Assembly (NCBI GenBank): GCA_965659945.1
Contig: CBFHYJ010000061.1
Coordinates: 1 to 9,348, forward strand
DNA from: VMDJ01 sp965659945
Lineage (GTDB): Bacteria; Pseudomonadota; Gammaproteobacteria; Chromatiales; Chromatiaceae
Reading direction: 5' to 3'
Length of the DNA: 9,348 nucleotides
Notes under the pieces: model-generated
What the model was told of the DNA's origin: nothing
Databases searched by the model: none
Seen by the model: only the letters and a program-made list of their open reading frames with translations
Shown here: positions 6,636 to 9,348 of the stretch, in pieces
Layout of the letters: each line of letters begins with the position of its first letter
Numbering within the stretch: the first letter of the stretch is position 1
Made by a program: the position numbers and the translations under genes

Positions 6636-7430
6636 ATGGAGCTGCTGACCTTATTAATCGCAGGAGCAATCGCTGGTACTGCAGCGGGTTTGCTGGGTAT
6701 TGGTGGTGGCGTGGTGATTGTGCCCGTTCTCTCTCTAGTCTTTGTGGGGCAGCATGTTGATCCTGACTTGATCATTAAGATTGCTGTCGGCACGTCCTTG
6801 GCGACCATCGTTGTTACGGCTATCTCTTCCGTGTTGGCACATCATCGACATGGCAATGTGCGTTGGGATCTTTTTAAAGTGATGACTCCAACGGTGGTAC
6901 TGGGGTCTTTTGTGGGTTCAGTGATTGCTGACATGATGGATGCACATGCCTTAACCGTCGCTTTTATCGTGTTTCTTTATTCGGTTTCAACGCAGATGGT
7001 GTTGGGTGTCGTGCCTCCAGGCCGAACATTGCCCTCTACGACGGCATTGAGGGGTGTGTCGTCAGGTGTTGGCACGCTCTCGGCGATGTTTGGCATTGGT
7101 GGTGGTGCGCTGCATGTGCCGTTTTTCACGTTTTGTGGCGTGACAGTCAAAGTAGCCGTAGCGACAGCTGCAGCCATTGGTTTGCCATTGGCGGCTTCAT
7201 CCACGCTCGGTTTTATTGTGATGGGCTTAGATGAGGCGAATCTGCCACCACACAGTTTGGGTTATGTGAATCTCCCATCGTTCATTGGTGTTGTGGCATC
7301 TAGCATTGTCTTTGCGCCACTAGGCGCCAAGCTTACGCAAGTGTTGCCAGATAAATTAATTAAACGAATTTTTGCTGCTTTTTTGTTCGTTCTTGCGAGC
7401 AAGATGGCCTATGACATGGTGTTCATCTAA
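6636..7430 (+). CDS. TSUP (TauE/SafE) family membrane transporter
   Basis: 264-aa inner-membrane protein with about eight hydrophobic segments arranged as two homologous halves, as usual for this family. Each half opens with the duplicated glycine motif: GTAAGLLGIGGGVVIVPVL (14-32) and the stretch through FGIGGGALHVPFF (about 152-164). Characterised TSUP members move sulfite, sulfonates or related organic anions. The substrate here is unknown, although its position between malonyl-CoA decarboxylase and malonyl-CoA synthetase points to malonate, or another small carboxylate or pathway product. GAAGG (6621-6625) is a reasonable Shine-Dalgarno. The stop TAA shares one base with the ATG of matB. 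It should not be read as a proven sulfite exporter: nothing nearby concerns sulfur metabolism. Confidence 0.9.
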   Translation: MELLTLLIAGAIAGTAAGLLGIGGGVVIVPVLSLVFVGQHVDPDLIIKIAVGTSLATIVVTAISSVLAHHRHGNVRWDLFKVMTPTVVLGSFVGSVIADMMDAHALTVAFIVFLYSVSTQMVLGVVPPGRTLPSTTALRGVSSGVGTLSAMFGIGGGALHVPFFTFCGVTVKVAVATAAAIGLPLAASSTLGFIVMGLDEANLPPHSLGYVNLPSFIGVVASSIVFAPLGAKLTQVLPDKLIKRIFAAFLFVLASKMAYDMVFI

Positions 7431-8956
7431 TGACTAATGCGAATCTTTACCTAACTTTTGCACAACAGGGCTTCAGCCATGCTGGTGAACGCATCTTTTT
7501 GCAAACACCGGGTCGCGAGCCATTGATGTATAGCCAGCTCAATGGGTTAACTGCGCAGTTACAACATCGCCTAATTGGGTTGGGTGTGAAAAAAGGTGAC
7601 CGTGTGATGGTGCAGGTAGGCAAGTCCTACGAGGCGCTGACTTTATACCTTGCGTGCTTACGTGCGGGCGCGATTTATATTCCGTTGAATACAGCTTACA
7701 CCGCGGCTGAGGTTGATTACTTTATGGGAGATGCCACGCCGCAGGTGGTGGTGTGCGATCCAAGAGGCTTTGAAGCTTTAAAGCCAGTGGCTGATAAGTT
7801 GCAGGTGCCGCATTTGCTCACATTGAGTGAAAAAGGTGAGGGTAGTCTGCTAGACACTGTGGCGGAGTTACCAGCGGAAGCTGATGTGGTTGTGGTAACT
7901 AATGATGACTTGGCTGCAATTTTATATACATCCGGCACGACTGGACGCTCAAAAGGTGCCATGTTGAGTCATGAGAATTTGCGCTCGAATGCGCAGGTTC
8001 TTCACGATTATTGGCAATGGCAAGATGGTAAAGATGTGCTTTTGCATGCCTTGCCTATTTTCCATGTGCATGGATTATTTGTTGCTCTGCACTGTGCTTT
8101 ATTGGGTACCTCGACCGTGCACTTCTTACCAAAGTATGAAGTGAATGAAATCATGCGTTTGATTCCAGAGAGTACGGTCATGATGGGCGTACCAACTTTC
8201 TACACACGCCTGTTAAATGAAGAAGGTTTTAATCAGTCACTGGTGAGCAATATGCGCCTGTTTATTTCGGGTTCTGCACCGATGTTGGCAGAAACGCATT
8301 ATCAATTCACCGAGCGTACGGGCTTGTCCATTTTGGAGCGTTACGGGATGACGGAAGCTGGAATGATTACCTCAAATCCATATGACGGTGATCGTGTGCC
8401 CGGCACGGTTGGTTTTGCGCTCCCTGGTGTGCAGGTCCGTGTGGCTGGTGATCAAGGTAACATTCTTTCTGCGGGCGAAACGGGTGTGCTCGAAGTGATT
8501 GGCCCAAATGTGTTCAAAGGCTATTGGCAGATGCCAGAAAAAACTGCCGCTGAGTTCCGCAATGATGGTTGGTTCATCACGGGTGACCTGTCTACTATGG
8601 ATGAAGAAGGGCGTGTCAGTATTGTTGGCCGCGCAAAAGATTTGATTATCTCGGGTGGTTACAACATTTATCCAAAAGAGATTGAGGGTGAGATTGATCT
8701 GATCCCAGGCGTAAAAGAGTCGGCTGTGATTGGTGTGCCACATAAAGACTTTGGTGAAGGTGTAACGGCGGTTGTTGTCGCTGATGGTTCAGCCGAGATC
8801 AGTGAGTCTGTTATTGTTTCTGCGCTCGACGGTAAGCTTGCGCGGTTTAAACAACCTAAGCGTGTGTATATCGTTCATGAGTTACCCCGAAATACGATGG
8901 GTAAGGTGCAGAAAACACAACTTCGGGCTCAATATCAGGATAGCTACGCTTCATGA
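7430..8956 (+). CDS. matB: Malonyl-CoA synthetase (malonate-CoA ligase), ANL superfamily
   Basis: 508-aa adenylate-forming enzyme: malonate + ATP + CoA to malonyl-CoA + AMP + PPi. Core motifs appear in order. The P-loop LYTSGTTGRSKG is at 165-176. The MatB-like ERYGMTEAGMITSNPYDGD follows. The hinge region is GDLSTMDEEGRVSIVGRAKD, followed by SGGYNIYPKEIE. The C-terminal NTMGKVQK (488-495) carries the catalytic Lys492, the residue type acetylated in related synthetases. VQVGKSYEALTLYLACLRAG and NTAYTAAEVDYFMGDA are also close to rhizobial and Rhodopseudomonas MatB as recalled, which separates it from generic acyl-CoA synthetases. The ATG overlaps the preceding stop (TAATG), and I see no Shine-Dalgarno, so it probably depends on translational coupling. 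It overlaps the thioesterase gene by 4 nt (ATGA). Confidence 0.95.
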   Translation: MTNANLYLTFAQQGFSHAGERIFLQTPGREPLMYSQLNGLTAQLQHRLIGLGVKKGDRVMVQVGKSYEALTLYLACLRAGAIYIPLNTAYTAAEVDYFMGDATPQVVVCDPRGFEALKPVADKLQVPHLLTLSEKGEGSLLDTVAELPAEADVVVVTNDDLAAILYTSGTTGRSKGAMLSHENLRSNAQVLHDYWQWQDGKDVLLHALPIFHVHGLFVALHCALLGTSTVHFLPKYEVNEIMRLIPESTVMMGVPTFYTRLLNEEGFNQSLVSNMRLFISGSAPMLAETHYQFTERTGLSILERYGMTEAGMITSNPYDGDRVPGTVGFALPGVQVRVAGDQGNILSAGETGVLEVIGPNVFKGYWQMPEKTAAEFRNDGWFITGDLSTMDEEGRVSIVGRAKDLIISGGYNIYPKEIEGEIDLIPGVKESAVIGVPHKDFGEGVTAVVVADGSAEISESVIVSALDGKLARFKQPKRVYIVHELPRNTMGKVQKTQLRAQYQDSYAS

Positions 8957-9348
8957 CGGCTAATGAGTTAACAAAAAAGATTCATAAGGGCATTCCTCTG
9001 ACCCAAGCAATGGCCTTTGATATCACTGAGCTAACGGAAACGTCGATTGCTGTTAAAACCGGTGGTGAGGAAAACGTTAACGTTCATGGAACGGCGTTTG
9101 CTGGCTCCCTTTATACAACCTGTGTGTTAGCTGCTTGGGGGCTGGTTAATTCTCATCTGCCTGAAGAAGCAAGTTTGGTACTGGCGTCGGGGCATATCGA
9201 TTACTTGTCGCCTGTGGTGGGTGATATCTGTGCGCGAGGCGAGATACCTAAGCAGGATTTTGAGCAGTTTTTGACGGCGGTGAATGAGCAGGGGTGTTCA
9301 CGCCTCGATGTTGTGATTCAGGTGGAGCATGAAGGTGTGCTCGCCGCA
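8953..9348 (+). CDS. Putative thioesterase, YiiD C-terminal / hotdog fold (3' end outside window)
   Basis: 132 codons are open to the window's right edge, starting at the ATG that overlaps the matB stop (ATGA), with AGGA about 12 nt upstream. The peptide resembles the putative thioesterase domain found at the C-terminus of YiiD (PF09500): IHKGIPLTQAMAFDI at about 10-24, then NVHGTAFAGSLYT (43-55), WGLVNSHL, and HIDYLSPVVGDICARGEI. The N-x-H-G-T-x-F-G/A-G-S signature at the start of the central hotdog helix is the diagnostic part. A role in hydrolysing acyl-CoA, for example recovering CoA from accumulated malonyl-, acetyl- or other acyl-CoA, is inferred only from the operon. Family length is about 150 aa, so little is missing. 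No acetyltransferase domain precedes it, unlike E. coli YiiD. Confidence 0.82.
   Translation, partial: MTANELTKKIHKGIPLTQAMAFDITELTETSIAVKTGGEENVNVHGTAFAGSLYTTCVLAAWGLVNSHLPEEASLVLASGHIDYLSPVVGDICARGEIPKQDFEQFLTAVNEQGCSRLDVVIQVEHEGVLAA

Noticed and set aside
6636..7430. Annotation of the TSUP gene as a dedicated sulfite exporter
   Set aside because: This is a family label only; there are no sulfonate or sulfite genes nearby, and the context is malonate catabolism.
8372..8743. 123-codon minus-strand open frame inside matB
   Set aside because: It is antisense to the conserved C-terminal half of malonyl-CoA synthetase, and its composition looks like a reverse-frame shadow with no family resemblance.

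Overview
The window holds an almost complete malonate-utilisation operon on the + strand (about 1586-9348, running off the right end). It is preceded by two minus-strand genes: a divergently transcribed flavin ene-reductase and a truncated tungstate-type ABC permease. DctPQM-type TRAP transport, a PF09500-type (YiiD C-terminal) thioesterase and moderate base composition suggest a Proteobacterium, perhaps a marine gammaproteobacterium. The lineage is inferred from gene content only; there is no rRNA or other phylogenetic marker.

Left region (1-1498, minus strand): the first 96 codons of a TupB-like permease (1-288, cut by the window edge), 64 bp downstream of an Old Yellow Enzyme of the YqjM/XenA class (353-1498). 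An 87-bp divergent region (1499-1585) separates the ene-reductase from a GntR/FCD regulator. It carries overlapping candidate promoters for both directions and a GT-N3-AC site of the kind bound by FCD regulators.

Central and right region (1586-9348, plus strand): matR-like GntR regulator; a three-part TRAP transporter (periplasmic binding lipoprotein, small membrane subunit, large membrane subunit); malonyl-CoA decarboxylase; a TSUP (TauE/SafE) membrane protein; malonyl-CoA synthetase; and a partial hotdog thioesterase. A strong hairpin with a T-run lies between the binding protein and the membrane subunits. From the small TRAP subunit onward the genes overlap by 1-4 nt, abut, or are separated by 2 nt, so they form one translationally coupled unit.

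How they would work together: the TRAP system imports malonate, MatB converts it to malonyl-CoA with ATP and CoA, and malonyl-CoA decarboxylase yields acetyl-CoA and CO2. The regulator presumably senses malonate or a derivative. The core is a known arrangement (compare matPQMAB of Sinorhizobium). The less explained parts are the TSUP transporter inserted between the two enzymes, the terminal thioesterase, the lipoprotein anchor on the binding protein, and the ene-reductase that may share the regulator's operator.

No gene-free stretch exceeds 300 bases; the longest is 95 bp (2228-2322). I saw no tRNA, rRNA, CRISPR array, insertion sequence or other mobile element.
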